From Pelobates cultripes (taxonomy: Eukaryota; Chordata; Amphibia; Anura; Pelobatidae), in assembly GCA_933207985.1 (NCBI GenBank), contig OW240915.1:261627505-261691504 (forward strand): 64,000 nt of DNA. The letters are read 5' to 3'. A model generated the notes under the pieces. That model had not been told where the DNA came from. It was given only the letters and a program-made list of their open reading frames with translations, and ran no database searches. A program made the position numbers and the translations under genes. This document shows positions 42,396-52,815 of this stretch, piece after piece. Each line of letters starts with the position of its first letter. Position 1 is the stretch's first letter.

Positions 42396-42560
42396 GATGT
42401 TCTACACTTTGATGTAAACTTTTTACCACAATAAATATCGATAAAGAAGTCCTTTTGAGTGCTCCTATTTATCTTTGGTTATAACTTGGACGCTGGAAGC
42501 ACCAAAGGCAAGATTCATACGAGTCATCTTAAGGGTGAGTGCCTAAATCAGATTTTTTGT

Positions 42561-42709
<149 letters not shown>

Positions 42710-43195
42710 CCAGGCTAATCATGGCAGCATATACACATGGATTAGCTCCTCCCCTTACAGCCAATAGGACAGGATTTAAACAAATTCTTATAAAGGAGGA
42801 TCCAGAGATGAGTCCCTCAGTCTTTTTCCTGTCTTTACAGCATTTAGGAAGGAAGCTCCTTAGCTCCCTTTAGAGATTAAGTACACTGTATACTTTGAAT
42901 TACTTGAATTACTTTCTAGGTCTCCTATACCGTTTTGCATTTATACCAGGACCTGTCCTGGGGTACCTGAGACCTAAAGGGGACGTCCTGGCTTGGATCA
43001 GGGTGTCCTTCACTCCGTCCTCTATCCTCCCAGCTTGGATTACCCTGATCGCGGAGAGGACGCTAGCACATGCGCAATTCGCTCAGATCGCTTTTTGGCG
43101 CCAAAATGCAATTTGGGTAATGTCGCGAGGTTGCGGCGGCCATCTTTACTATGGGCAAAACCAAAAATGGCAGGTAAATGGCCAAAAACGCCAGG

Positions 43196-43940
43196 AATAG
43201 GCTTAGTGTTCAGCAGGTACTATTTACAGGATGCCCTTGAAAAAGGCGGTTTACCCGCCGAAACGCGCGTTGGGCAATATTTGATGCGGACATTTGTGTT
43301 ATACTATATTAATACACACTTGTATGTACGTTAGCTGTACCCATATTTACATATGACCGGCCGGTCAATGGGTATCATTGGGGCATATACACTCTTACTC
43401 TAGAGAATTACAGTGGAGGATTTACCTCCTGTTTGCTGTTCACTTTCTATATCAGTTTTCTTTACTACCCATCTTACTATCCTTTCGATTTCTGGATATC
43501 ACTAATAGATCTGTTATCTATTTTTTTGTGTTTTAGTAAGCAAGGGTTCCTTCACTAGTATTATTATTTAGATAGTATATTATACAGTGCCTCCTATTTA
43601 GATATATTTAGGGTTACAGCTGAGTATTTTTTCGGCTTTCTCTATAAGCTGCTGTTGCCATTTGAGTCTTTTTGTCAGAGGTTGTTACATTGTTTAGACT
43701 CACTGTGTTATGTAACAACCCTATCTGTACTCACTATATTTAATTTGGTCTTGATGTGCTCAGCAGCTTTCTTTAGCCGAGATTAGTCTGCATTTTTCAT
43801 TCATTATTTTTTACTTTTCTTTTGGTTTGGATATTTAAGTGGTGTTTAATAAAGGTTATTGTTATTTTCTACATATGTATCTTTATGTGATTATATCACA
43901 CATATATTGTTAATTTGGGGGTAGTTCTAGTGGAGGATTT
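43196..43940 (+). repeat. Non-coding block in DIRS leader with hammerhead-like hairpin
   Basis: No coding frame. It starts near a hammerhead-like module (43232-43275) and ends with taataaaggttattgttatt and a long T/A-rich tail. It may be a separate small retroelement inserted in the DIRS leader, or part of the leader. Confidence 0.35.
43232..43275 (+). ncRNA. Hammerhead-like module, degenerate core
   Basis: GCCC at 43233 pairs with GGGC at 43272 as stem I; spacer UUGAAAAA; stem II GGCGG-UUUAC-CCGCC; then GAAAC and GCGCGUU. The layout is that of a hammerhead but the CUGAUGA box reads CUUGAAA, so self-cleavage is doubtful. Confidence 0.4.
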
Positions 43941-44215
43941 TTTTCCTTTTGGGAATTTTTCCTCTTACTATAGTTTATTTTATACTATTTAAAGAGACCT
44001 GGAACTCGAAGGAGGTTGGTGTGGTAACTATACTTGTGCAGTTTAAAGTTGTATTAGCTTAGAAAGAAACAAGTTAGGACTCTGGAAATTGGTGCCAGGA
44101 TTTTTCTATCCTTTTGCCACAGGTTTGTGTATTATATATATATTTACCCTCCTCTGTGAATTTCTGGGATTTAATTTGAGAGAATTATTTTATATTGTAG
44201 TTGTAGTAGCCCATT

Positions 44216-44645
44216 ATGAGCTCTCCTAGTAGGAACCCGTTACCCTGTTCGGATGAATCCAGGTGAGTAGGGGTCCATTTATTTTATATATTACTTTATA
44301 TAGTAGTTTATTCTCCATCTACTAAAACGGTTCCTTGTATCACTTTTAGTAATGGAGAACAATATGTTACATTTCCTCCATGTAAGAGGAGACAGAAGTC
44401 AGACCCCTGTGCAGGATGGAAAGGCGATGGAAGGCAAACATCTGTGCCTAAACTGTCTGCAGAAAGTGGCCGCTCCATCATCCTTAACGCCCACTCAGTC
44501 GCCAGATATCCGGGCTTGGATCAGACAGGAGGTGGCCCAGGGCATCTCAGAGGCCATGGAGGCAAGTAAGCGGTCCATGAAAAGGCCTAGACAGAGACAC
44601 GTTTTACTCAGAATCATCAGCCTCAGATTACCAGGATCCTGCTGA
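44216..44645 (+). pseudogene. DIRS Gag N-terminus
   Basis: An ATG at 44216 (MSSPSRNPLPCSDES) is followed by GTGAGT at 44264 and an AG at ~44348, resembling an intron. The frame at 44352 then reads EGKHLCLNCLQKV and AWIRQEVAQGISEAMEAS, a cysteine motif and helix typical of DIRS Gag N-termini. A frameshift near 44600 separates it from the main Gag frame. Confidence 0.5.
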
Positions 44646-45666
44646 AGAATTTCAGATTCTCGACCAGGTTTTTTCTAGTAAAAACGAAGAAGAGTTCTTT
44701 TTGGAATATCTAGATGCCAAGACGGTAGATAAACTTATCCTGAAGGTAAGAAAGACCCTTGAATTACCGGAAGAAGTTTCTAAACCTGAAAATTCTGATA
44801 AGCACTTTGCGGATCTTAGGAAGCAGAAGCTTTCCTTCTCTCTTCACAGAACCATTAAGGAATTGGTTACAGCAGAATGGAAAAAACCTGATAAAAAGGT
44901 TCAGTTTCAAGGTAAGCTATCCAGGCTTTACCCTTTGGAGGAGAAAACTTCCAAGAAATGGACGACACCTCCAAAGGTTGATGCTACCATCTCTAGGGTA
45001 GCCAGGAGAACAAGTCTACCACTGGATAGTTCAGCTTCTTTGCGGGAACCAATGGATAAGAAGTTGGATTCTGATCTTTCCAAGATATATTCGGCGGGTG
45101 AAACAGGATGCCATCCAGCTGTTTGTCTTATGGCAATATCCAGAGCCATGAAAAGTTGGGTGAGAGACCTGGATACGGATGTGGAGAGAGGAATGAAGAG
45201 AACAGACCTCAGAGATGCTATCTGTGATCTTAGGATAGCTACTGAATTTGTCGCACAAGCAGCCCTGGATATCACCAGGATCTACTCCCGCACCATGGCT
45301 CTCTCGGTAGCAGCAAGGAGAGCTTTATGGTTGCGTTATTGCGGTGCGGACTCCTCCTCCAAGGCCAATTTATGTTCCATACCTTTTGAAGGCGATCTTC
45401 TATTTGGGAAGACCCTAGAGGATTCCATTAAAAAAGCAGCTGAAGGGCATAAAGTCTTTTTACCACAAGAAAAAAGAACAAGGAGACCAGGCTCCTCTTG
45501 GTCAGAGAAGCGACCTCCTAGGGATCAGTATTTTCAGGATACTCGTAGCTACCGACCAGGTAGAGAATTCAGATGGAATAATAATTGGCGTGGAGGCCAA
45601 TCATATGCTTTACATTCTTCCCGAGGTAGAAATCCTTCCTTTCGTGCTGGAGGCAAGAACTTCTGA
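44646..45666 (+). pseudogene. DIRS Gag, main part
   Basis: About 335 residues: EEFQILDQVFSS and FFLEYLDAKTVDKLI, then SRVARRTSLPLDSS, TGCHPAVCLMAISRAMK, and ALWLRYCGADSSSKANLCSI with PFEGDLLFGKTLEDSIKKA. The ALWLR-W/C-GADSSSKANLCSIPFEG block is diagnostic of DIRS Gag as I know it. An RG/RS-rich tail (GREFRWNNNWRGG) fits RNA binding. The frame overlaps the start of RT by ~76 nt in another frame. Confidence 0.8.
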
Positions 45667-46490
45667 CTATCCGGTGGAGGTGGGTGCTCGACTTTCCTTC
45701 TTCAAGAGAGTTTGGGCACAAGACATACAAGATTCCTGGGTCAAAGCAATAATTCAAGGAGGTTACAAGTTAGAATTCCTCAGAAGACCCAGGGGCGACT
45801 TCTTCATACCCACAGGTCTGCCCAAGGACAAGGGCAGAAGCAGGGCTCTGGGAGACTATGTTCAGAACCTCAGGTCCCAAAGGGTCATCATTTCAGTTCC
45901 AGAAAAGGAACAATTCCATTGTCACTATTCACCTCTGTTCTTAGTCCAAAAAGACAAGGACAAGTGGAGACCTATTCTAGACCTGCGGAGAATCAACAGG
46001 AGACTGCTAGTCAGATCCTTCAAGATGGAGTCCATAAGATCCATCTCCCCAGCTATCGGGAAGGCAGATTGGCTCATATCTATAGATCTAAAGGACGCCT
46101 ACTATCACGTCCCAATAGCCAAGGAACATCATCGTTTTCTCCGATTTGCAATAGAAGAAGACCACTTTCAATTCAGAGCACTTCCATTTGGCCTGAGCAC
46201 AGCACCCAGGACCTTTTCAAAGGTATTGGTCATTCTTATAGAAAGATTGAGGATTCAGGTAATCTCTCTGTTTCATTATCTAGACGACCTACTATTGGTC
46301 GCACCAAACGTCCAGATGGCAGCACTACACAGGAATTTTGTGCTATCAGAACTGCATCAATTCGGCTGGTTGGTGAATCTACAGAAGAGCAGGCTCATTC
46401 CATCCCAAAGGATTACGTTTCTGGGGGCGAATTTCGACACTCTCCGGAACTCCATCTCCCTTTCACGAGAAAAGATACGGAGGATTTTAT
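45590..46490 (+). pseudogene. DIRS reverse transcriptase
   Basis: QGGYKLEFLRRPRGDFF, YSPLFLVQKDKDKWRPILDL with RRINRRL, SIDLKDAYYHVPI, FRFRALPFGLSTAPRTFSK-like and FHYLDDLLL (YLDD active site), then FLGANFDTLRNSISL. DIRS RT is close to Ty3/Gypsy RT and copies element RNA into circular DNA. Coding homology ends near 46490, and the remaining open frame to 47071 is out of register with RNase H. Confidence 0.9.
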
Positions 46491-47123
46491 GCTTCATCTA
46501 CACCTTCATCTATTTTACACCTTTGTATTATAACAGCAAGGAAATACTCTCAACTTCTGGGCAGTCTAACTTCTTCTATAGGACTATTCAGGTGGGCCCA
46601 GTGGCACCTCAGAGTTCCTCAGAGGTCATTCCTGAACCAGTTCAACCGGTGGGTTATGGATTGGAATCAACCCTTGAAGATCTCTCTGTTGGTAAAGATG
46701 CACCTGGCCTGGTGGTTAAGAAAGGAGAATCTGGAAAGAGGATTCCCTTTGTTAGAACCCAATTGGGTCCTATTGACGACAGATTCCAGCGCTCATGGCT
46801 GGGGTGCCCACTGTCAGGACCAGATGACTCAAGGTCAATGGAACAGACAGGAGTCGGTTCTTCCGGGAAATGTTTTGGAATTACGTGCCATCCACAGAGC
46901 TCTCATACACTTCAAGGGGATCCTGAAGAACAGGTGGATACGTGTCCAGTCCGACAACCAGGGGGCAGTAGCCTATATCTCTCATCAAGGCGGAACTCGC
47001 AGCCAACTTTTGATGAGGGAACTACAACCCATCGTGTTGGTGTCAGAAGAATATTCAGGGTATTTCTGTAGTACACCTCCCAGGGGTTCAGAATACCATG
47101 GCAGATTACCTGACACCGTGTGA
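46491..47123 (+). pseudogene. DIRS RNase H
   Basis: In the frame open from 46656: WWLRKENLERGFPL, LTTDSSAHGWGAH (first Asp), LELRAIHRALIHFK (Glu) and RVQSDNQGAVAYIS (third Asp). RNase H removes template RNA. A frameshift separates it from RT, and another near 47110 leads into the next domain. Confidence 0.85.
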
Positions 47124-47560
47124 CAATAGACAAGAGCGAGTGGCATCTAAGCCCTGAAGTATTTCAGGAGCTGTCTTTAATCTGGGGAACTCCACAGATA
47201 GACCTCATGGCAACTGCCCAGAACACACAGATCGAAGCATTCTTCTCAAGACTGGTCGCTCACAGAGCCAGGGGTCAGGATGCTCTATCCCAACCTTGGA
47301 GGTTCACTCTGGCCTATGTGTTCCCTCCTATACCCCTCATATACCCAACTCTGAAGAAGATTCAGAAGGAGAAGGTAGAGGTCATCGCTATCCTCCCATT
47401 CTGGCCCCGTCGGCCCTGGTTCCCTATGGCGAGACGGATGAGTCAGGAACCCCCGAGGGAACTGCCAGTCCAGGCAGATTTACTATCCCAGGGACCGCTG
47501 CTACACCCAAACCCTCTAACCCTCAAGTTGAGGGCTTGGAGATTGAGCGGGAAGCTCTGA
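47120..47560 (+). pseudogene. DIRS RNase H/methylase-like C-terminal region
   Basis: EWHLSPEVFQELSLIWG, PQIDLMATAQNTQIEAFFSR and DALSQPWRFTLAYVFPP with IAILPFWPRRPWFP. DIRS elements carry a DNA N6-adenine methylase-like domain after RNase H, and the position fits, but I see no certain catalytic DPPY box (nearest is VFPPIP). Function not assigned. Confidence 0.55.
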
Positions 47561-48570
47561 TGAATGCTGGCATGCCTGACGCGGTTATCAGAACTCTCCT
47601 GAGATCACGTAAGATATCCACTTCCTCCACATATTATAGGATTTGGCATGCCTTTGTTTGTTGGGCACAATAACATCAGGTGGTGATTAAACCCCTGGCC
47701 TTATCCTCAGTGCTCTGTTTCCTTCAGGCTGGCCTTGATAAGGGCTTTAGCTATAACACTCTGAAGGTCCATGTATCAGCTCTATCCGCTTTGTCAGGTA
47801 CCTGATGGGCTCTAGAACCATTGGTCATACGTTTCCTTAAAGCAGCGATGAAGTTCCGGCCTCCTTTTATGGTATTTCTGCTGGCATGGGACCTACCTCT
47901 GGTCTTGAAGGCCATGACTATGACCTTTGAACCACTTGACCAGGCTTCATTGATGGTACTTACTCGAAAGGTACTCCTGTTGGTGGCAGTTACTTCGGCA
48001 CGAAGGATATGTGAACTCCAGGCATTATCCTGCGAAACACCATATACAAGGGTACTTCAGGACCAGTTGGTCCTCAGACCAGTCCCGGAATTTCTACCTA
48101 AAGTGGTATCCATGTTCCACTTGAACCAGGAGATTGCGCTTTTATCCAAATCCCTCTTCTGCTGAAGAAGAAATTTGGCACACTCTGGATGTGGTTCGAG
48201 CGTTGTCTCTCTATCTGGAGAAGACCAGCCCCGGAGATCATACAGACTTTTTGTATTGCCTATTGGCCACAGGCGGGGTGAAGCTGCCTCTACCTCTACA
48301 TTGAGACAATGGGTGGTATCGGCCATCTCAAGTTCTTATAAGTTCTTATCGCTGCCAGTTCCTACTGGTATCAGGGCTCACTCTACTCGTGCTATTGCAG
48401 CATCTTGGGCTTCTGTGGCAAATGCTTCTCTAGATGATATTTGTAAAGCAGGCACTTGGTCTTCAGTAAACACTTTCATCCAACATTACAAGCTGGATGT
48501 AAAAGCTACAGTGGACTCTCATTTTGGTCATCAAGTCCTTAATTCGGTTCACTCCTCTCGACACTCGTAA
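47500..48570 (+). pseudogene. DIRS tyrosine recombinase, disrupted
   Basis: N-terminal domain to FVCWAQ, TAA at 47671, FSYNTLKVHVSALSAL, in-frame TGA at ~47806, then VAVTSARRICELQAL with the first catalytic Arg. A frameshift near 48165 leads to GIRAHSTRAIAASWAS (H-x-x-R) and KAGTWSSVNTFIQHYKLD (catalytic Tyr). The enzyme would integrate the circular cDNA by site-specific recombination without target duplication. Two stops and a frameshift inactivate it. Confidence 0.88.
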
Positions 48571-48682
48571 TTTGTATATTTGTATTTATCTTCATTAAAT
48601 CTTTTTTTGCATCCATTATGTCTCTTGTTTCCCTCCCTTTGAGCTTGGGTAGTCCCATGTGTATATGCTGCCATGCTTAGCC

Positions 48683-48955
48683 TGGAAAATGGAAAATGTA
48701 TTCATACTTACCGTAATTTTCTTTTCCTGGCTATTATTCACGGCAGCATATACGGCCCGCCCTTATGGATCTAGTTCTTCTGTAAGAACTTGTTAACTGA
48801 CTAAAGGACTCATCTCTGGATCCTCCTTTATAAGCATTTGTTTATATCCTGTCCTATTGGCTGTAAGGGGAAGAGCTAACTCATGTGTATATACTGCCAT
48901 GATTAATAGCCAGGAAAAGAAAATTACAGTAAGTATGAATACATTTTCCATTATA
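48683..48955. repeat. DIRS right terminus with internal inverted copy
   Basis: 48683-48760 (aaatgtattcatacttaccg..ttttcctggctatt) is the reverse complement of 48885-48955. This pairing is the circle-junction region expected at the 3' side of DIRS elements. Confidence 0.8.
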
Positions 48956-48956
48956 T

Positions 48957-49366
48957 AAATATTTATGTTCAGGGCATAGAAAGCTGTAATGACAGTATAT
49001 AACTTATACCATATAACAAAATAGAACATATGAACAGTTGGTTGTGGTGTGCCAAAACCGACGATGCGGTAGGCCTGTAATAAAAGAGGGCCCACCCTAA
49101 GTATTATTGTTAGTAAAGGGAGCGGTGGGAGGGGTAAATCACCAGACCAACAACGGTAATGAGGAGTCTGGCGATCCTTAAGTAGGGAAATAATGCCCTT
49201 CCTACAACAACAGGCACAACGTTGCATTTGTATTCAGGGCATAAAAAGCCATAATGACAGTATATAACTAATATAACTTATACCATATAACAAAATAGAA
49301 AGTATGAACAGTCGGTTGTGGTGTGCCGAAACCGATGATGTGGTAGGCCTGTAATAAAAGAGGGCA
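48957..49366. repeat. Ngaro split direct repeats B2, A2, B1
   Basis: B copies: ttcagggcatagaaagctgt at ~48970 and ttcagggcataaaaagccat at ~49231, each continuing through ggttgtggtgtgcc and ggtaggcctgtaataaaaga. Between them, A2 (ccagaccaacaacggtaatg..tggcgatccttaag) recurs at 60966-61040. Confidence 0.8.
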
Positions 49367-49465
49367 AAAAGATTTATTTCAGCCTACAATTTGACAATCA
49401 TATAGCATATATCACATGTTTATGTTACAAAAAGCTTCACATATTTCCTGTATTGATTGGGGTAT

Positions 49466-50351
49466 TTATCTGGTATATGCCAATGAATTCCACCGTCCCA
49501 ATGTCTTGAGAATATGTACCGGTATGTTTCTGCTGGAAGCAGTGGTGGCTGCTCCAATGCGGAAGGAGTGTCCTGAGTAGTGGGATGGATTAAGGCCTAA
49601 TCTTACAAACAATACTCTAATATAGAGCATGAATTTACTAGTGGTGAGAGCATTGCCATGTAAGGTAAACAAAAGTTGGTGAGGGGAACCAGGAACAATG
49701 GTTAGGAATTTATCTAGTACTTGTACCAGGCAACATTTGTTGCCAGTAGGGTAATAGGGAATCTTTACCAGTTGATTTGTTAGTTGGTTGAGGCATAGTA
49801 TGTATTTTTACAATCTGGGATCTCTTAATGGCGTCTTGGGATGTGATGTTTGTAATGGTAAACTCTCCGGGTCTGAGGAACCCATAGAACACTAAGTATA
49901 TAGCGGTTTTAATGACATGATTAGTGTGTGATACGAAAGGGCTTGTATCCATGAGGTCCGATAATGATTGGAAAAGTTGACTATGAATAGGTGATCTAGA
50001 AGATGGTGGTGTGAGGTTTGAATTCTTAATGCTTTTTAGTATGGTTTTGATTTGATAAGATGATAGGAAACTGTGGGTGTTTGGCCAATGTGTAAGTATA
50101 TGGTATTGTATTCCTGTCAGATATAATTTGCTGATGTTGTAAGATAATATTAATTTAAGGTGGCAAAAAGAAGTGTAAGCTACATTAGTTTCCATTGAAT
50201 ATTTATATACAGCCTGTAAGTCAAACGAGAATCTGTTATAAACACGGAATGCCCTGTCGTATGATTTACTAGTATTGTCAGACAAAGCTAATTGTGAAAG
50301 GAGTCTGACATGAGTTAACAGATCTCCGAATCCAATGTCATGTCCTGCCAC
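49466..50351 (-). pseudogene. Ngaro-type tyrosine recombinase, one frameshift
   Basis: The first 213 residues (50351-49710) read SDNTSKSYDRAFRVYNRF (core-binding domain) and IYLVFYGFLRPGEFTI (Arg region). After a frameshift, 49672-49466 reads YSGHSFRIGAATTASSRNIP (H-x-x-R box) and ILKTLGRWNSLAYTR before the catalytic Tyr. GHSFRIGAATTA is typical of Ngaro and Crypton recombinases. It would insert circular cDNA. Confidence 0.85.
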
Positions 50352-50429
50352 CTGGGGTAGCCACCAGGGCTGCCGTCGGTAATGCTTTGTGGAACTCCTG
50401 AAATTGAGAGCGAGACAAACGATCAGCTG

Positions 50430-50775
50430 CTACGTTCTAATTGCCAGTAATATGCACACATACCAAGAAGAAATTATAGTTAGTCGCCAGCCAAGTAAAT
50501 TTCCTCAGAAAGCTCATGATGATTAGAGATTTAGAACGACCTTTGTTAATTATATGTTAGGTGGCTAAGTTGTCCGAAAAACATATCACCGCCTGATCTG
50601 AACATGGTCTTCCCCACGCTAATGTAACAGCTACCATAGGATAGAGCTCAAACAGGGCAGAAGTGGTAGAACAAACCTTGTACATTTACACTTCAATAGG
50701 CCAAACCCCCCAAAAGCCAATTATCACCAAAAAAAGCCGCAAAGCCTGAGGTGGCAGCTACGTCTGCAAAATTAG
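50430..50775 (-). pseudogene. Ngaro RNase H, decayed
   Basis: The minus strand reads NFADVAATSGFAAFFGDNWL, LFELYPMVVALTLAWGR, VICFSDNLAT and HITGN..VAADRLSR with in-frame stops. The DVAATSGFAAFFG, ELYP and FSDN blocks correspond to the D, E and D positions of RNase H in Ngaro and Gypsy elements. Confidence 0.7.
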
Positions 50776-51277
50776 TAAGGAAGTCAGAGGCAAGTAAAGA
50801 GATAAACATGCTTTTAGCAGTCTATAAAGTTCAGCCTCCCTTGCAGTGGCAGGGTAGGGCATATACCTATGCCTTAATCGGAGGTGATCCTAGGTATGGT
50901 CCAAGACCTGAGGGAAGACAGGCTGGCATTGTCCCCTCTGTGAGATGGAATGATGGACCTTGCAGGAGTGCTGGGAATTGACAAATCCTCAATAGCTGGT
51001 AGTTCAGACATGCTAGGATAGGACATAAATTCATGAGTAACCAGAGTGATAATATCGTACTGGCTAGCTTATCTAATGCCAAGTGGCGTATCAAATGCCA
51101 AGTGGGAGCCCTACTAATTGCCATGTGACATGAGAGGCTCTAGTTATGTGTTGGCCCGAGAGGATTTTGTGTCTACCAAAAATGTGGTGGGGTGGCGGCC
51201 TCTCGGTGACCAGTAAAGCAAAGGATAGCATGGGAGTGACAGGGGGAGGCCCTCTCTATACCACCATGCGAGGCGAC
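50776..51277. other. Decayed Ngaro-internal or unrelated sequence
   Basis: No protein family recognised. The position would correspond to the RT/linker of the Ngaro element on the minus strand. An open frame (51124-50867) shows no motif I trust. Confidence 0.3.
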
Positions 51278-52085
51278 TGTAACGGAGCTCCCTGTACTCT
51301 GGCTGGGTACCTCCGCCAAGGACCGCTTCCTAGCTGGAACAGTGGACCAACCGCAGCACTTCTGCCCACTGTTGCCGTGGCTTGACTGGGGCCCTGGAAC
51401 CACTCCTTCCTGGTGCTCTAGTCCTTATAAGGACTTTCCCAGTTGAATCCCCTGCAAGCTGGAACAGCAGACACAGGAGTAAATCTTTCCCTCCAATAAC
51501 AGGACGAGATACAGTTTTGGAGTATAAGCTGGAATGGAATTTTAATGGAGGCACACTGGTCTTTTATGCAAGATTCCCAACAAGGGTGACACCCAGGTGG
51601 ACATTGTTGGGCACAGGGACACAAAGTGAATAAACTAATAAAAAAAGAGTCGTACAGTGAGACACTCCCATACACAAACAATAGAATCCCTCCTCTGCAC
51701 TTGGGAGACAATTGAATCAGGAACTGTACTAATCTAACCCAATTATCCCCAAGCACAGAAAACCACACAATTTTATGAAACCCCACAAAGTACCTTAAAA
51801 ACACATAAAACACCATAAAGTTACATCCCCTGATAGCCCCGATCTGGGTAAACAACACAGGGCCGCCAAAAGGGGGTGACAACCGCCCGCGCCCCACGTG
51901 GAGCAGCAGAACTGCCGCAGGTACATCTGCACCAGGGCCCATCAGGTGGCCCAAGCATTAAGGACCACCCAATGGGCCCTATTATCTTCAGGGGCCCGGT
52001 CAGCGCTGTATTAGCGCGACCGGGCCCCTTTAAAAAAAAAATGCAGCCGCACACAAGTGCTGCTGGGAGGAAGTGACGGCCTTTT

Positions 52086-52815
52086 TTTTAAATTCTTTAT
52101 TTATTCCAGTACAAGACATCACAAGCAATTCACATACATCAACTCGTCGATCAGCATAAATAAGCACATACACCGAGATTATAGCACTTTACATCCGCAA
52201 AATGAATTAACAATCAAGGTCACCCAAATCCCGCCATTAGAGATCACTAAGTATCAGCATGTTTCCGATCTCCTTAGTGGACCGCAGTCCAAAGTAAGCT
52301 TGGATATCCAGTCTGGGTTTTTTACAATATATAAAACAGAAAACTGATAACAGACATTACAGAAAGACCGCGTTAATAAAGCAAAGAGGATAATAGGGAG
52401 AAAACACCCATACACTGTGTAAGAAGTATAGCCTATCCCCCCACCTTTCCGGTATTCCCTATATATTGCCCACATGTGCGGTCGTGGCCAAAAAAAAATA
52501 AAAAATAAAAAATAAAATAAAGATTTAAAATTTTTAACAGTGGATAAGAAAGAAATAGTGTAAGGTGCCTCGAGAGTCCGAGGACTTGGAAAAAGAGAAC
52601 AAAGGGATAGAAAAGGGGGGGAGATGGGAGGGGGGTCGGCCGAGAAATATTGCCCAATAAAAAGGTGATTAAGAAAGTTTTCGAATTTGCCTCCTCCGTC
52701 CCTCTCAGGAGGCAACGTTAGCTTTCCCTGTGACCAGCTCAAGGAACTATAACCCGCCGCCCTTCATATATTACCTTATAAACTCAAGTGGGGACCCTAA
52801 ATCTCCCTTCCCAAC
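52086..52815 (-). other. 3' UTR of the L1-type LINE
   Basis: About 730 bp between the ORF2 stop and the poly-A end at 52086. It contains the signal AATAAATAAAG (complement of ctttatttatt at ~52096). No coding. Confidence 0.75.

Larger units (their letters stand above)
40006..42546 (+). mobile_element. Second Penelope-like element, 5'-truncated
   Basis: RT and GIY-YIG run on the plus strand, followed by a ~800-bp trailer with a hairpin-GAAACG module at 42357-42390 and an AATAAA near 42430. The 5' end is cut inside RT at a (TA)n run. It belongs to a different family from the element at 6245-8337. Confidence 0.82.
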
